NCBI GenBank assembly: GCA_900316255.1
Contig: ONCI01000012.1
Coordinates: forward strand, 1-60,354
DNA: 60,354 bases
Direction of reading: 5' to 3'
DNA from: an uncultured Eubacteriales bacterium
GTDB lineage: Bacteria > Bacillota > Clostridia > Oscillospirales > Oscillospiraceae
Made by a program: the position numbers and the translations under genes. Within the stretch, counting starts at the first letter, position 1; the number at the start of each line of letters is the position of its first letter. This document shows positions 18,131 to 30,027 of the stretch, piece after piece. The notes below the pieces were generated by a model. That model searched no databases. It had not been told where the DNA came from and worked only from the letters and a program-made list of their open reading frames with translations.

Positions 18131-18763
18131 TCAATCTCCCAAATGTTTATTGAAAAGTTTGACTTCGCCTTTCACGTTGGCGTAAAGGGAAACCTTGTTG
18201 TCCTTGTTGAGGGCCTCCCAGACCTGCTCGGGCTCGGGCATGTCGATGCAGAGCGGCTCGCCGGTGAAGCTGGGCAGGGGGCTGCCGTCTCCCTGGTAGG
18301 TGCTGATGAAATAGCCCTTGCCCTCGTCGCAGCCCTCGTAATCGTAGTAGCAGCGGAGGCAGCGGCCGTCCACGTGCTTCAGGATGGAGAGGGAAAAGCT
18401 GCCGTCCTTGTGGCAGATGGCGGAGATGCGGGGGGTCCAGTTGGGCTCGTCGGGCTCGTATTCCCGGGTGGAGAGAGCGGCGCGGAAGTCGCCCATGTCC
18501 CGGATGGTGTCGGTCTGGTTGCCGTTGGTGACGATGAGATCCTCGCCCATGGAGCGGACGGGGTGGTAGATGATGAGGCTGGGGTCGGACAGCTTGGAGG
18601 CGTCATAGGCCTCGGTGCGGATGCCGTCTTCCGTCAGGGAGAAGATGCGGTTGCGGCTGTTCTCGCTGCGGCCCATGATGAAGTAATAGACCCGGTCCTT
18701 GCCCACGGCGATGCCGCGGCCGGGGTAGCTGGTGTTTCTCAGGAATTCCAGAAAGTCGATCAT
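18131..18763 (-). CDS. purO: IMP cyclohydrolase, archaeal PurO-like
   Basis: 210 residues that resemble the PurO-type IMP cyclohydrolase family (YPGRGIAVGKDRVYYFIMGRSENSRNR; SLIIYHPVRSM; SSYP-like termini), not the bacterial PurH cyclohydrolase domain. It closes FAICAR to IMP (step 10). Placement directly before a transformylase-only PurH gives the operon a complete last two steps. Start ATG 18763 follows AAGGAG and overlaps the purN stop by 4 bases (ATGA). Confidence 0.85.
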   Translation of the reverse strand: MIDFLEFLRNTSYPGRGIAVGKDRVYYFIMGRSENSRNRIFSLTEDGIRTEAYDASKLSDPSLIIYHPVRSMGEDLIVTNGNQTDTIRDMGDFRAALSTREYEPDEPNWTPRISAICHKDGSFSLSILKHVDGRCLRCYYDYEGCDEGKGYFISTYQGDGSPLPSFTGEPLCIDMPEPEQVWEALNKDNKVSLYANVKGEVKLFNKHLGD

Positions 18764-19380
18764 GTTCTCTTCTCCTTATCGTTTTGAAGCTTGGCGGAGA
18801 CCAGCTCCGCCGCCTGGGGCAGGAGGATCCATTCGGCCTGCTCCATGACCCGCCGCTGCAGGATCTCCGGCGTGTCGCCGGGGAGAACGGGGACGGGCTG
18901 CTGCAGGAGGATCTCTCCGCCGTCGGGAATGTGGTTTACATAATGCACGGTGGCGCCGGTGTACTTGACGCCCCGGGCCAGAGCGGCCTCATGGACCTTG
19001 AGCCCATAGAAGCCCTTGCCGCAGAAGGAGGGGATCAGGGAGGGGTGGACGTTGAGGATGCGATTTTCCCAGCGCCGGGTAAAATCTGCGCTGAGGATGC
19101 TGAGGAAGCCGGCCAGGATGATGAGCTCCACGCCCCGCGCATCCAGAGCCTCGTTCAGGGCCGCTTCAAAGCCCTCCTGACCGCCGCAGGCGGAGCGGGT
19201 GAGGGTCATCGCCTCCACCCCGGCGTTTTCCGCGCGGGTGAGGGCATAGGCCCCGGGCTTGTTGGACACTACAAGGACGATCTCGCCGCTGCGGAGGACG
19301 CCGCTTTTTTCCGCGTCCAGCAGGGCCTGGAGATTGGTGCCGCCGCCGGAGACCAGCACGGCGATTTTGGTTTTGCTCAT
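18760..19380 (-). CDS. purN: Phosphoribosylglycinamide formyltransferase (folate-dependent)
   Basis: 206 residues, normal PurN length. It transfers a formyl group from 10-formyl-tetrahydrofolate to GAR (step 3). Hallmarks are VLVSGGGTNLQALLD at the N-terminus, LAGFLSIL, the catalytic region RILNVHPSLIPSFCGKGFYG, and GATVHYV with IPDGGEIL. It overlaps the FNT gene upstream and purO downstream by 4 bases each, so it lies in a coupled operon. Confidence 0.95.
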   Translation of the reverse strand: MSKTKIAVLVSGGGTNLQALLDAEKSGVLRSGEIVLVVSNKPGAYALTRAENAGVEAMTLTRSACGGQEGFEAALNEALDARGVELIILAGFLSILSADFTRRWENRILNVHPSLIPSFCGKGFYGLKVHEAALARGVKYTGATVHYVNHIPDGGEILLQQPVPVLPGDTPEILQRRVMEQAEWILLPQAAELVSAKLQNDKEKRT

Positions 19381-19991
19381 GCCTTGTCGCCCCCTCTCAG
19401 CAGCTGCAGGCAGGGAATGAAGAGACCGCCCAGGCTGTTGCCCAGGACCACCAGCAGCAGGAACAGCAGGCTCCTGCCCTGGAAGACAGTGCCTGCCAGG
19501 GAGAAATAGAACATATCCGCGATGGAGTGCTCAAAGCCGGAGAGGATGAACACCGGGATGCAGAAGAGGATGCCCGCCACGGTTTTCTTTTCCCGGTAGA
19601 CCCAGACGGCCACATACATGAGGACGCCGCAGAAGAAGCCCCGGAACAGGGTCTGCAGGGGCAGCTGGGTCAGGCGCTTTTCGCAGGCGGCGAGCGCCGC
19701 CTCCCGCAGGGCGGGGACGGCCAGAAAGACCAGAAGACCCGCCAGAAGGGTGCCCAGGAAATTGCCCAGCAGGCCCACATAAGCGGTGGAGAGGGCGGCT
19801 TTGCTGTGGTCCTTTGCCAGGAAACCCACCTTGCCGGTATAGAGGTTGAAGCCGAACCAGCAGATGGTGAGCAGGGCGATGCAGAAGAGAAAAGCGCCGG
19901 CAAAGCGGTTGTCGCAGGAGAGGAGAACGGCCCCGCCGATGGAGACCAGAAAACCCGCCAGGACCCCGTCGATCAGATCCCGTCTCAGCAT
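19377..19991 (-). CDS. Formate/nitrite transporter (FNT) family membrane protein
   Basis: 204 residues with about six hydrophobic helices. The segment [16 protein letters not shown] carries the FNT hallmark (GFEHSxAxMF with the pore histidine). It is shorter than the usual 250-280 residues of FocA. FNT proteins are pentameric channels for formate, nitrite or related monovalent acids. Overlaps with purM (7 bases) and purN (4 bases) place it firmly in the purine operon. This suggests formate movement linked to 10-formyl-folate supply; that link and the substrate are inference. Confidence 0.8.
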   Translation of the reverse strand: MLRRDLIDGVLAGFLVSIGGAVLLSCDNRFAGAFLFCIALLTICWFGFNLYTGKVGFLAKDHSKAALSTAYVGLLGNFLGTLLAGLLVFLAVPALREAALAACEKRLTQLPLQTLFRGFFCGVLMYVAVWVYREKKTVAGILFCIPVFILSGFEHSIADMFYFSLAGTVFQGRSLLFLLLVVLGNSLGGLFIPCLQLLRGGDKA

Positions 19992-21022
19992 AGGACGATC
20001 TTCTCCTCTCCGGAGACGATCTCTCCGATGACGTAGGCCTCCACACCCTGCTCCTGCAGAGCGGCCAGGGCCTTGTCGGCACTGTCGCGGGAGACGGTGA
20101 GGCTCATGCCCACGCCCATGTTAAAGGTGTTGAACATGTCCCGCTCGGGGATGTTCCCCAGCTTCCGGATCAGGTCGAAAATGGGAAGCACCCGCACGGC
20201 GCTCTTTTCGATCCTGGCGCAGAGCCCCTGGGGGATGGAACGGGGGATGTTTTCATAGAAGCCGCCGCCGGTGATGTGGCTGACGCCGTGGATCTGCGCG
20301 GCCCGGAAGGCGGCCAGAACGGGCTTGACATAGATGCAGGTGGGGGTGAGCAGCACTTCGCCCAGCGTCTTGCCCAGCTCGGGGACGGTTTTGCCCAGAT
20401 CCGCATGCTCCACATCGAAGACCTTGCGGACCAGGGAATAGCCGTTGGAGTGGACGCCGCTGGAGGGAAGGGCCAGGATCACATCCCCGACGGAAACGCT
20501 CCGGGGATCCAGGATCTTGGCCTTATCCACGATGCCCACGGAGAAGCCCGCCAGATCATAGTCCTCGGGGGACATGGTGCCGGGATGCTCGGCCGTCTCG
20601 CCGCCGATGAGGGCGCAGCCGGCACGGACGCAGCCCTCGGCCACGCCGGAGACCAGGCTTGCCACCTTCTCGGGCTCGTTTTTGCCGATGGCGATGTAGT
20701 CCAGGAAAAAGAGGGGCTTGGCGCCGCAGCAGACGATGTCGTTGACGCACATGGCCACGCAGTCGATGCCAACGGTGTCGTGCTTGTCCATGAGCTGGGC
20801 GATGCGCTGCTTGGTGCCCACACCGTCGGTGCCGGAGACCAGTACGGGCTCCTGCATGCCGCTGAGATCCGGGGCGAAGAGACCGCCGAAGCCGCCCAGG
20901 TCCGAGACCACGCCGGGAATGAAGGTGCGCTGCACATGCTTTTTCATGAGGCGCACGCCCTCATAGCCCGCTTCGATATTCACGCCGGCCGCGGCGTAGG
21001 AGGCGGAATGGGAAAGTTCCAT
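19985..21022 (-). CDS. purM: Phosphoribosylformylglycinamidine cyclo-ligase
   Basis: 345 residues, standard PurM (AIR synthetase, step 5). Motifs are [15 protein letters not shown] near the start, [41 protein letters not shown] and [13 protein letters not shown] 21022 starts the family homology; an upstream in-frame stretch of 53 codons lies in repeats. A weak AGAGGA precedes it. A repeat cluster of about 200 bases separates it from purF. Confidence 0.95.
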   Translation of the reverse strand: MELSHSASYAAAGVNIEAGYEGVRLMKKHVQRTFIPGVVSDLGGFGGLFAPDLSGMQEPVLVSGTDGVGTKQRIAQLMDKHDTVGIDCVAMCVNDIVCCGAKPLFFLDYIAIGKNEPEKVASLVSGVAEGCVRAGCALIGGETAEHPGTMSPEDYDLAGFSVGIVDKAKILDPRSVSVGDVILALPSSGVHSNGYSLVRKVFDVEHADLGKTVPELGKTLGEVLLTPTCIYVKPVLAAFRAAQIHGVSHITGGGFYENIPRSIPQGLCARIEKSAVRVLPIFDLIRKLGNIPERDMFNTFNMGVGMSLTVSRDSADKALAALQEQGVEAYVIGEIVSGEEKIVLC

Positions 21023-21100
21023 ATCTGTTGTACCGTCCTCTGTGAGATAGAATTCTTTGGAAAAGGGGGATGTGTTGGAGCGGAATGGAAACGGGGAACG

Positions 21101-21236
21101 GCGCGATTCGTAGATCGCCCCTGTGACAGGGAATGACACCTCATCCGCCCCAGTGTGCGCACTGGGGCACCTTCTCCTCAAGGAGAAGGCGATGGGGTGG
21201 GCGATTCGTGAATCGCCCCTACAGGGCAGGCGGGAG
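21101..21236. repeat. Composite palindromic repeat cluster between purF and purM
   Basis: In order: a B-type unit (GCGATTCGTAGATCGCCCCT, 21102-21121), an A-type unit with GCCCCAGTG/CACTGGGGC arms (21147-21155 with 21160-21168), CCTTCTCC/GGAGAAGG, and a second B-type unit with GGGCGATTC/GAATCGCCC arms followed by CCTACAGGG (about 21199-21226). The B-type units flank the A-type unit. Confidence 0.7.
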
Positions 21237-21238
21237 GC

Positions 21239-22663
21239 TTATTCTTTGCCGGTCCAGCAGTAGGTGCAGATCTTGTCCCGGTCGATACCGATGGCCTCCA
21301 GCAGACCGTCCAGGGACTGGTAGCCCAGAGAGTCAAAGCCCAGCTTTTCGCAGATGGCGTGGAGCAGGCACTTGCCCCGCTCGGTCTTGGCGTCGGCATA
21401 GTCCTCCAGGTGCTCCAGCCCCTCCGCGCCCTCCAGCTCGTTCACGATGCGGCGGGCCAGCAGGTCCATGTCGGAGTTGTTGCGGGAGAAATTGAGGTAC
21501 TTGCAGGCGTACATGATGGGCGGGCAGGCCGAGCGCATATGCACCTCGGCGGCGCCGGACTCATAGAGAAAGTCCACGGTGCTCTGCAGCTGGGTGCCGC
21601 GGACGATAGAATCGTCCACAAAGAGGAGCTTCTTGCCCTCAATGAGCTCGGGCACCGGGATTTGCTTCATCTTGGCCACCTGATCCCGCATGGCCTGGTT
21701 GGAGGGCATGAAGGAGCGGGGCCAGGTGGGGGTGTACTTCACGAAGGGGCGGGCAAAGGGCTTGCCGCTGCGGTTGGCGTAGCCGATGGCGTGGGGCACG
21801 CCGGAATCGGGCACGCCGGCAACGTAGTCCACCTTGGGAAGGCTGCCTCTTGCCACCTCGTCCCGGGCCATGATCTCGCCGTTGCGCACGCGCATGACCT
21901 CCACGTTGACCCCCTCGTAGTTGGAGTTGGGGTAGCCGTAGTAGGTCCAGAGGAAGGCGCAGATCTTCATGTCCTTCCCGGCGGGGGAGAGAGTCTCATA
22001 GCCGTCGGCGGTGATGCGCAGGATCTCCGCGGGACCCAGCTCGTACTCGTTCTTGTAGCCCAGCTTCTGATAGGCAAAGGATTCAAAGGCCACACAGTAG
22101 CCGTCCGCATCCTTGCCCACATGGACCGGGAGCCGGCCGAAGCGGTCCCGGGCGGCGATGATGGCCTTGTCCTCGGTCATGAGGAGGATGGTCATGGAGC
22201 CGTCGATGCGCGCCTGGGCATGGCGGATGCCGTCGGCCAGGTCCTTGCCCTGGTTGATGAGGGCGGCTACCAGCTCCGTGCTGTTGACCCGGCCGGAGCC
22301 CATGGCCATGAACTGGTGATCTCCGTTGGAGAAATAGTCCTGCACCAGCTGCTCGGCGTTGTTGATCTGGCCCACGGTGGTGATGGCATAGGTGCCCAGG
22401 TGGGAGCGGATCAGCAGGGGCTGGGGATCGGCGTCGCTGATGCAGCCGATGCCGATGCAGCCTGCAAAGTCCGGCAGGTCCTTTTCAAAGCGGGTGCGGA
22501 AGGGAGTGTTGGCAATGGAGTGGATCTCCCGGGTGCAGCCCTTCTCCGGGCTCCACACCGCCATGCCGGCGCTGCGGGTGCCCAGGTGGCTGTGATAGTC
22601 CGTGCCGAAGAACACGTCCATCACAATGTCGCGGTGGGAGACCGCGCCGAAGAAACCGCCCAT
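21239..22663 (-). CDS. purF: Amidophosphoribosyltransferase lacking the N-terminal catalytic cysteine
   Basis: 474 residues. The first committed purine enzyme normally uses glutamine and PRPP to make phosphoribosylamine. The C-terminal half is intact: PRPP loop LLFVDDSIVRGTQ, CGVPDSGVP-like region, and cysteines likely for an Fe-S cluster (KICAFLWTYYG, SACPPIMYACKY, ICTYC). The glutaminase half begins [12 protein letters not shown] where typical PurF begins with a Cys (CGIFG), and the NG glutamine-binding pair is altered (VGQINNAEQ). The start is fixed by a 1-base overlap with the purC stop (TAATG). Similar MGGFFG forms occur in Bacteroidetes as I recall. Nitrogen donor is uncertain. Confidence 0.88.
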   Translation of the reverse strand: MGGFFGAVSHRDIVMDVFFGTDYHSHLGTRSAGMAVWSPEKGCTREIHSIANTPFRTRFEKDLPDFAGCIGIGCISDADPQPLLIRSHLGTYAITTVGQINNAEQLVQDYFSNGDHQFMAMGSGRVNSTELVAALINQGKDLADGIRHAQARIDGSMTILLMTEDKAIIAARDRFGRLPVHVGKDADGYCVAFESFAYQKLGYKNEYELGPAEILRITADGYETLSPAGKDMKICAFLWTYYGYPNSNYEGVNVEVMRVRNGEIMARDEVARGSLPKVDYVAGVPDSGVPHAIGYANRSGKPFARPFVKYTPTWPRSFMPSNQAMRDQVAKMKQIPVPELIEGKKLLFVDDSIVRGTQLQSTVDFLYESGAAEVHMRSACPPIMYACKYLNFSRNNSDMDLLARRIVNELEGAEGLEHLEDYADAKTERGKCLLHAICEKLGFDSLGYQSLDGLLEAIGIDRDKICTYCWTGKE

Positions 22664-23349
22664 TATGCGAAGAAGAGCTTGGACAGGGTCATCGGATCGA
22701 TGTACCTGCCGTCCTTGTATACGCGCATGTTGCCGGAGGCGATCTCGTCGATGAGCATGACCTTGCCGTCGGCATCGTAGCCGTACTCAAACTTGATGTC
22801 ATAGAGGACCAGACCACGGGCGGCCATCTCGTCGGCCACGATCTGGGTGATCTTCTGGGTCATGTCCTTGATCTCGTCATACTGCTCGCCGGTCATGACG
22901 CCCAGCACGATGAGGCCGTCCTTGGTGACCAGGGGATCGCCCTTGGCGTCGTCCTTGAAGGTCATTTCCACATAGGCGGGGAGATCTGCGCCGTTTTCAA
23001 TGTAATCGCCGTAGCGGCGGATGAAGGAACCGACGGCCTTGTGACGGCAGATGACTTCCAGACCATGACCGAAGACCTTGGCGGGCAGGACTTCCATGGT
23101 GGTGTTCTTGAGATCGGCGGAGACAAAGTGGGTGCGGATACCGGCGGCGTTGATCTTCTCGAAGAAGTAGATGGACATGCGCAGGTTCACATCACCCACG
23201 CCCTCGATGGTGAGGCCGACGCTGTTCTCGCCCGGATCGAAGACGCCGTCCTTGCCGGTGCAGTCGTCCTTGAACTTGAGCAGGTAGTTGCCGTTGGGCA
23301 GAGCGTAAACATTCTTGGTCTTGCCGGTGTAAACGAGTTTGTTTTCCAT
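22663..23349 (-). CDS. purC: Phosphoribosylaminoimidazole-succinocarboxamide synthase
   Basis: 228 residues, normal PurC length. It links CAIR and aspartate with ATP (step 7). Start [33 protein letters not shown], central [16 protein letters not shown] and C-terminal [13 protein letters not shown] identify SAICAR synthetase. AAAGGAG lies before ATG 23349. It shares one base with the purF start codon. Confidence 0.95.
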   Translation of the reverse strand: MENKLVYTGKTKNVYALPNGNYLLKFKDDCTGKDGVFDPGENSVGLTIEGVGDVNLRMSIYFFEKINAAGIRTHFVSADLKNTTMEVLPAKVFGHGLEVICRHKAVGSFIRRYGDYIENGADLPAYVEMTFKDDAKGDPLVTKDGLIVLGVMTGEQYDEIKDMTQKITQIVADEMAARGLVLYDIKFEYGYDADGKVMLIDEIASGNMRVYKDGRYIDPMTLSKLFFA

Positions 23350-23390
23350 GATACAGGACTCCTTTTAAAATAGAATACAAAGAAAAGAGA

Positions 23391-23507
23391 AAAGAGAAGA
23401 GTGAAATAGTGAATAGTTGAGGTATCCGCTTCGCGGATGATTTCAATTCGTGCCGCCGAGCGGCACACAATACCTCTTCACGATTCACTTTTCGTTTTTC
23501 ACTTGCT
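23391..23507. repeat. Nested palindromic element between purC and purE
   Basis: Two inner hairpins, ATCCGC/GCGGAT and GTGCCGC/GCGGCAC, lie inside outer arms (GTGAAT and TGAGGTA on the left; TACCTC and ATTCAC on the right). The whole could fold into one cruciform or RNA structure. It differs from the A/B/C modules elsewhere and may be a separate MITE-like or REP-like element. Confidence 0.55.
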
Positions 23508-23996
23508 TTACAGCCTTGCCGCGATGCCGGCGTCCTTTTCCAGGACCTTGGCGGTGTCGGCGGCGCGCTTGGCGGAGAGACGGTCAGCCAGGGCCGCGTC
23601 CTCCACGGCCAGGATCTGGGCGGCCAGGAGGGCGGCGTTGGCGCCGTTGTTTACGCCAACGGTGGCCACGGGGATGCCGGAGGGCATCTGGACGGTGCTC
23701 AAAAGCGCGTCCATGCCGTCCAGCGCCGGGCCCTTGCAGGGGATGCCAATGACGGGGAGGGTGGTGTTCGCGGCGATGGCCCCCGCCAGGTGGGCGGCCA
23801 TGCCGGCTGCGGCGATGATCACGCCGAAGCCCTTTTCCCGGGCGGAGAGGGAAAAGACCCGGGCCTCCACGGGGGTGCGGTGGGCGGAATAGACGTGGAC
23901 CTCAAAGGGGATCTCCAGAGCGCGGAGCTGGTCCACCGCCTTCTGGATCACGGGCAGATCGCTGTCACTGCCCATGACGATGCCGACTTTTTTCAT
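23508..23996 (-). CDS. purE: N5-carboxyaminoimidazole ribonucleotide mutase
   Basis: 162 residues, standard PurE (step 6). [19 protein letters not shown] and SAHRTP with [11 protein letters not shown] are the family signatures. Bacterial class I PurE normally pairs with PurK, which is not in this window. ATG 23996 has AAGGAG upstream and lies 13 bases after guaB. Confidence 0.95.
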   Translation of the reverse strand: MKKVGIVMGSDSDLPVIQKAVDQLRALEIPFEVHVYSAHRTPVEARVFSLSAREKGFGVIIAAAGMAAHLAGAIAANTTLPVIGIPCKGPALDGMDALLSTVQMPSGIPVATVGVNNGANAALLAAQILAVEDAALADRLSAKRAADTAKVLEKDAGIAARL

Positions 23997-24009
23997 CGAT
24001 CCGTTCTCC

Positions 24010-25518
24010 TTACTTGATGGTGGGGGAGGTGTCCTTCTGCAGCACGTCGTGGGCGCCGCCCTCCACGATGGTGGTGGCGGAGACCAGAGTCAGGACGGCC
24101 TTCTCCTGGAACTCGGGGATGGTGAGGGAGCCGCAGTTGCACATGGCGTGACGGACCTTGGAGAGGGTCATGGCCACATTGTCCTTCAGAGAGCCGGCGT
24201 AGGGCACATAGGAATCCACGCCCTCCTCGAAGCTCAGCTTCTTGTCGCCGCCCATGTCGTAGCGCTGCCAGTTGCGGGCACGGGCAGAGCCCTCGCCCCA
24301 GTACTCCTTGTAATAGGTGCCGCCGATGTTGACCTTGTTGGTGGGGCTCTCGTCGAAGCGGGCGAAGTAGCGGCCCAGCATCACGAAGTCCGCGCCCATG
24401 GCCAGGGCCAGGGTGATGTGATGGTCATAGACGATGCCGCCGTCGGAGCAGACGGGAACGTAGATGCCGGTCTCCTCAAAATAGCGGTCCCGCTCGGCGC
24501 AGACGTCGATAAGGGCGGTGGCCTGACCGCGGCCGATGCCCTTGGTCTCCCGGGTGATGCAGATGGAGCCGCCGCCGATGCCGACCTTCACAAAGTCGGC
24601 GCCGCACTCGGCCAGGAAGCGGAAGCCCGCGGCGTCCACCACGTTGCCCGCGCCTACCTTCACACTGTCGCCGTAGCGCTCCCGGACCCAGGAGAGAACG
24701 AAGCGCTGCCAGTCGGTAAAGCCCTCGGAGGAGTCGATGCACAGCACGTCCGCGCCGGCCTCCAGCAGAGCGGGGATGCGCTTTTCATAGTCCCGGGTGT
24801 TGATGCCGGCGCCCACCACATAGCGCTTGTGGGCGTCCAGCAGCTCGTTGGGGTTCTGCTTGTGGCTCTCATAGTCCTTGCGGAAGACGAAGTAGCAGAG
24901 ACGGCCGCTGTCGTCGATGATGGGCAGGGAATTGAGCTTGTGCTCCCAGATGATGTCGTTGGCTTCCTTGAGGGTGGTGCCCTCCTTGGCCCAGACGAGC
25001 TTTTCAAAGGGGGTCATGAAGCTGGAGACCTTGGTGTCGGGCTCCATGCGGCTCACGCGGTAGTCGCGGCTGGTGACCACGCCCACCAGCTTGCCTTCGG
25101 CGGAGCCGTCCTCGGTGATGGCGATGGTGGCGTGACCGGTCCGCTCCTTCAGCGCAAGCACGTCCCGCAGGGTGGCCTCCGGGCTCAGGTTGGAATCGCT
25201 GCGGACAAAGCCGGCCTTGTAGCTCTTGGCCCGGCGGACCATGGCGGCCTCATCTTCGATGCTCTGGGAGCCGTAGATGAAGCTGACGCCGCCCTCTTTG
25301 GCCAGCGCAACGGCGAGACGGTCCCCGGAGACGGACTGCATGATGGCGGAGACCATGGGGATGTTCATGCGGATGGGGCATTCCTCTTCCCCCCTGCGGA
25401 ACTTCACCAGGGGCGTGGCCAGGTTGACCTTTTCGGAACGGCAGGTGATGGGGGTGTAGCCGGGGATCAGCAGGTATTCGTTAAAAGTATGGGAGGGCTC
25501 GTTGATGATCTTTGCCAT
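24010..25518 (-). CDS. guaB: IMP dehydrogenase
   Basis: 502 residues. It oxidises IMP to XMP with NAD, the first committed step to guanine nucleotides. It has the N-terminal barrel half, two CBS domains in the middle (about residues 100-225; [47 protein letters not shown]), and the active-site loop [18 protein letters not shown] with the catalytic Cys. The loop is a variant of the common GPGSICTTR. AAAGGAG precedes ATG 25518. About 210 bases of structured intergenic DNA lie between it and pyrI. Confidence 0.92.
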   Translation of the reverse strand: MAKIINEPSHTFNEYLLIPGYTPITCRSEKVNLATPLVKFRRGEEECPIRMNIPMVSAIMQSVSGDRLAVALAKEGGVSFIYGSQSIEDEAAMVRRAKSYKAGFVRSDSNLSPEATLRDVLALKERTGHATIAITEDGSAEGKLVGVVTSRDYRVSRMEPDTKVSSFMTPFEKLVWAKEGTTLKEANDIIWEHKLNSLPIIDDSGRLCYFVFRKDYESHKQNPNELLDAHKRYVVGAGINTRDYEKRIPALLEAGADVLCIDSSEGFTDWQRFVLSWVRERYGDSVKVGAGNVVDAAGFRFLAECGADFVKVGIGGGSICITRETKGIGRGQATALIDVCAERDRYFEETGIYVPVCSDGGIVYDHHITLALAMGADFVMLGRYFARFDESPTNKVNIGGTYYKEYWGEGSARARNWQRYDMGGDKKLSFEEGVDSYVPYAGSLKDNVAMTLSKVRHAMCNCGSLTIPEFQEKAVLTLVSATTIVEGGAHDVLQKDTSPTIK

Positions 25519-25728
25519 GTCATTTCTCCTTTATCTTTTCTATTCTTGATTTGTTTTGCCTGGAGGAGAGAGCTGCTGCCAGCAGGGAAATGCAATCGTT
25601 TTTGAGGGGGCTTTGCTTCCTCAAAAACACCCTGAGGCGAGCGGTGCGAGCCCTCGCGCCGACCAAAGCGGGTGAAACCCGCTGCGATGAGCGCGAGTAC
25701 TTCCTTGTGAAACGTGTTTCGCAAGGAT
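25519..25728. other. Structured intergenic region between pyrI and guaB
   Basis: No gene is seen. It contains a 10-base hairpin GTTTTTGAGG/CCTCAAAAAC (25598-25607 with 25619-25628) and small palindromes such as AGCGGGT/ACCCGCT. The first hairpin could partly terminate the pyrimidine transcript before guaB, but it lacks a clean T-run on the minus strand. Confidence 0.4.
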
Positions 25729-26145
25729 TCAGTTCGCCTTGGTTTCGCAGTAGAGGCAGCGGTAGACCTTGTGCTTGCGGTCGGTGAGGACGAAAACGTG
25801 CTTGAGCTCCTGTTCGCAGGAGGTGATGCAGCGGGGGTTCTTGCAGAAGATCACATTGGTAAGGGTCTCGGGCATGTCGATGCGCTTTTTCTCCACGAGC
25901 ACGCCGCCGTGAATGATGTTGACGGTGACGCCCGGGTCCACATAGCCGATCACGTCCAGGTTCACGGGAATGTCGGCGTCGATCTTGATGATGTCCTTCT
26001 TGCCCTGCTTCTGGCTGTGGACGTTCTTGATGATGGCCACGGAGCAGTCCAGCTTCTCCAGGCCCAGCAGGTCGTAGAGCCGCATGCCCAGACCCGCCGT
26101 GATGTGGTCGATGACGATGCCGTTCTGGATGGAGTCAATGTTCAT
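25729..26145 (-). CDS. pyrI: Aspartate carbamoyltransferase regulatory chain
   Basis: 138 residues. This subunit binds nucleotides and holds the catalytic trimers together. [25 protein letters not shown] is the allosteric domain start. The C-terminal zinc site is visible as four cysteines ([15 protein letters not shown] and YRCLYCE); the third Cys in SC is additional. Its ATG overlaps the pyrB stop by 4 bases. Confidence 0.93.
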   Translation of the reverse strand: MNIDSIQNGIVIDHITAGLGMRLYDLLGLEKLDCSVAIIKNVHSQKQGKKDIIKIDADIPVNLDVIGYVDPGVTVNIIHGGVLVEKKRIDMPETLTNVIFCKNPRCITSCEQELKHVFVLTDRKHKVYRCLYCETKAN

Positions 26146-27065
26146 ATGGTTCCGGCCTCCTTCAGAAGCTTCATGATGAGCGCCATGCGCATGTACTTGC
26201 CGTTGAGGACCTGCTTGAAGTAGCAGGCGCGGGGATCGTCGTCAATGGCGACGCTGATCTCGTTGACACGGGGCAGGGGGTGGAGGATGGAGAGGTCGGA
26301 CCTTGCGTTTTTCAGCTTGTCCGGGGTGAGGATGTAGCTGTCCTTCAGACGGAGGTAGTCCTCCTCGTTGAAGAAGCGCTCCCGCTGGACGCGGGTCATA
26401 TACAGGATGTCCAGCTCCGGCATGGCGCCTTCCAGATCGGTGGTCTGGGTGTAGGGGATGCCTTTTTCCTTCAGGGCGTCCTTTTTCACATAGCTGGGCA
26501 GCTTTAGCTCCTCGGGGGAGATGAGCACGAATTCCAGGCCCTCGTAGCGGCTGAGGGCGGAGATCAGGGAGTGCACGGTGCGGCCGAATTTCAGGTCGCC
26601 GCAGAGGCCCACGGTGAGATGGTCGAAGCGGCCCTTTTCCCGGTAGATGGTGAGCAGGTCCGCCAGTGTCTGGGTGGGGTGATTGTGCCCGCCGTCGCCG
26701 GCGTTGATGACGGGGATGCTGGCGGCATTGGCTGCCACCAGGGGAGCGCCCTCCTTGGGATGGCGCATGGCGATGATATCGGCGTAGCAGCTGATGGTCT
26801 TGGCGGTGTCGGCTACGCTCTCGCCCTTGGCGGCAGAGGAGTTCTGGGCCGCGGAAAAGCCGATCACATTACCGCCCAGCTCGTACATGGCGGCCTCAAA
26901 GCTGAGCCTTGTACGGGTGGAGGGCTCGAAGAACAGGGTGGCCAGCTTCTTGCCGTGGCAGACCTCGCTGTACTTTTTGGGGTCGGCGATGATGTCGTTG
27001 GCTACGTCCACCAGCTCCTGCAGCTCTTCGGTGGAGAAATCCAGAATGTTGATGAGGTGTCTCAT
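26142..27065 (-). CDS. pyrB: Aspartate carbamoyltransferase catalytic chain
   Basis: 307 residues, normal length. It condenses carbamoyl phosphate with aspartate. The carbamoyl-phosphate loop is [16 protein letters not shown]; also present are [26 protein letters not shown] and [10 protein letters not shown]. Paired with pyrI downstream (4-base overlap) and preceded by pyrE (4-base overlap), so a regulated ATCase holoenzyme is expected. Confidence 0.95.
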   Translation of the reverse strand: MRHLINILDFSTEELQELVDVANDIIADPKKYSEVCHGKKLATLFFEPSTRTRLSFEAAMYELGGNVIGFSAAQNSSAAKGESVADTAKTISCYADIIAMRHPKEGAPLVAANAASIPVINAGDGGHNHPTQTLADLLTIYREKGRFDHLTVGLCGDLKFGRTVHSLISALSRYEGLEFVLISPEELKLPSYVKKDALKEKGIPYTQTTDLEGAMPELDILYMTRVQRERFFNEEDYLRLKDSYILTPDKLKNARSDLSILHPLPRVNEISVAIDDDPRACYFKQVLNGKYMRMALIMKLLKEAGTI

Positions 27066-27696
27066 GTCATGCTCCTCCAGCTGTCGTCGTTGGGATCATC
27101 GCGAAAGGCCAGCAGGCGCTTCACATCTTCGGGGCGGATATAAGCCTCCTCGGCGGCCACCCGGGCGATGACGTCGAAATTGGTGAGGCTGTGGTTCTCA
27201 ACCCCGGCGGCGGCCAGACGTTCCAGTCCCCGGCGCATACCATAGGTGAAGATGCTGACGATGCCCAGGACCTGGGCGCCGGCTTCCCGGAGAATGTCCA
27301 CCACCTCCAGGACGCTGCCGGCGGTGGAGATGAGATCCTCCACCACAACCACTTTCTGGCCCGGCTCCAGCCGGCCTTCGATCTGATTCTTGCGGCCGTG
27401 GTCCTTGGCGCCGGAGCGGACGTAGCCCATGGGAAGTCCCAGAAGCCAGGCCACAATAGCCGCATGGGCGATGCCCGCGGTGGAAGTGCCCATGAGGATC
27501 TCGACCTCGGGGAAATGCTCCCGCACCAGGTCTGCCAGGCCGTTTTCCACATCCCGGCGCACGGCGCGGTCGCTGAGGGTCAGGCGATTGTCGCAGTAAA
27601 CGGGGCTCTGGATGCCGCTGGCCCAGGTGAAGGGCTCGTCCGGCCGGAAAAACACGGCCTGGATGCGCAGCAGATCCCGCGCGATGACTTCTTCTT

Positions 27697-27700
<4 letters not shown>
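27062..27700 (-). CDS. pyrE: Orotate phosphoribosyltransferase
   Basis: 212 residues. It attaches PRPP-derived ribose phosphate to orotate. The PRPP motif [21 protein letters not shown] and [20 protein letters not shown] are diagnostic. ATG 27700, preceded by AAAGGAG, is preferred to the upstream in-frame codon at 27721. It overlaps pyrF and pyrB by 4 bases each. Confidence 0.95.
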
Positions 27701-30024
<2,324 letters not shown>

Positions 30025-30027
30025 ATA

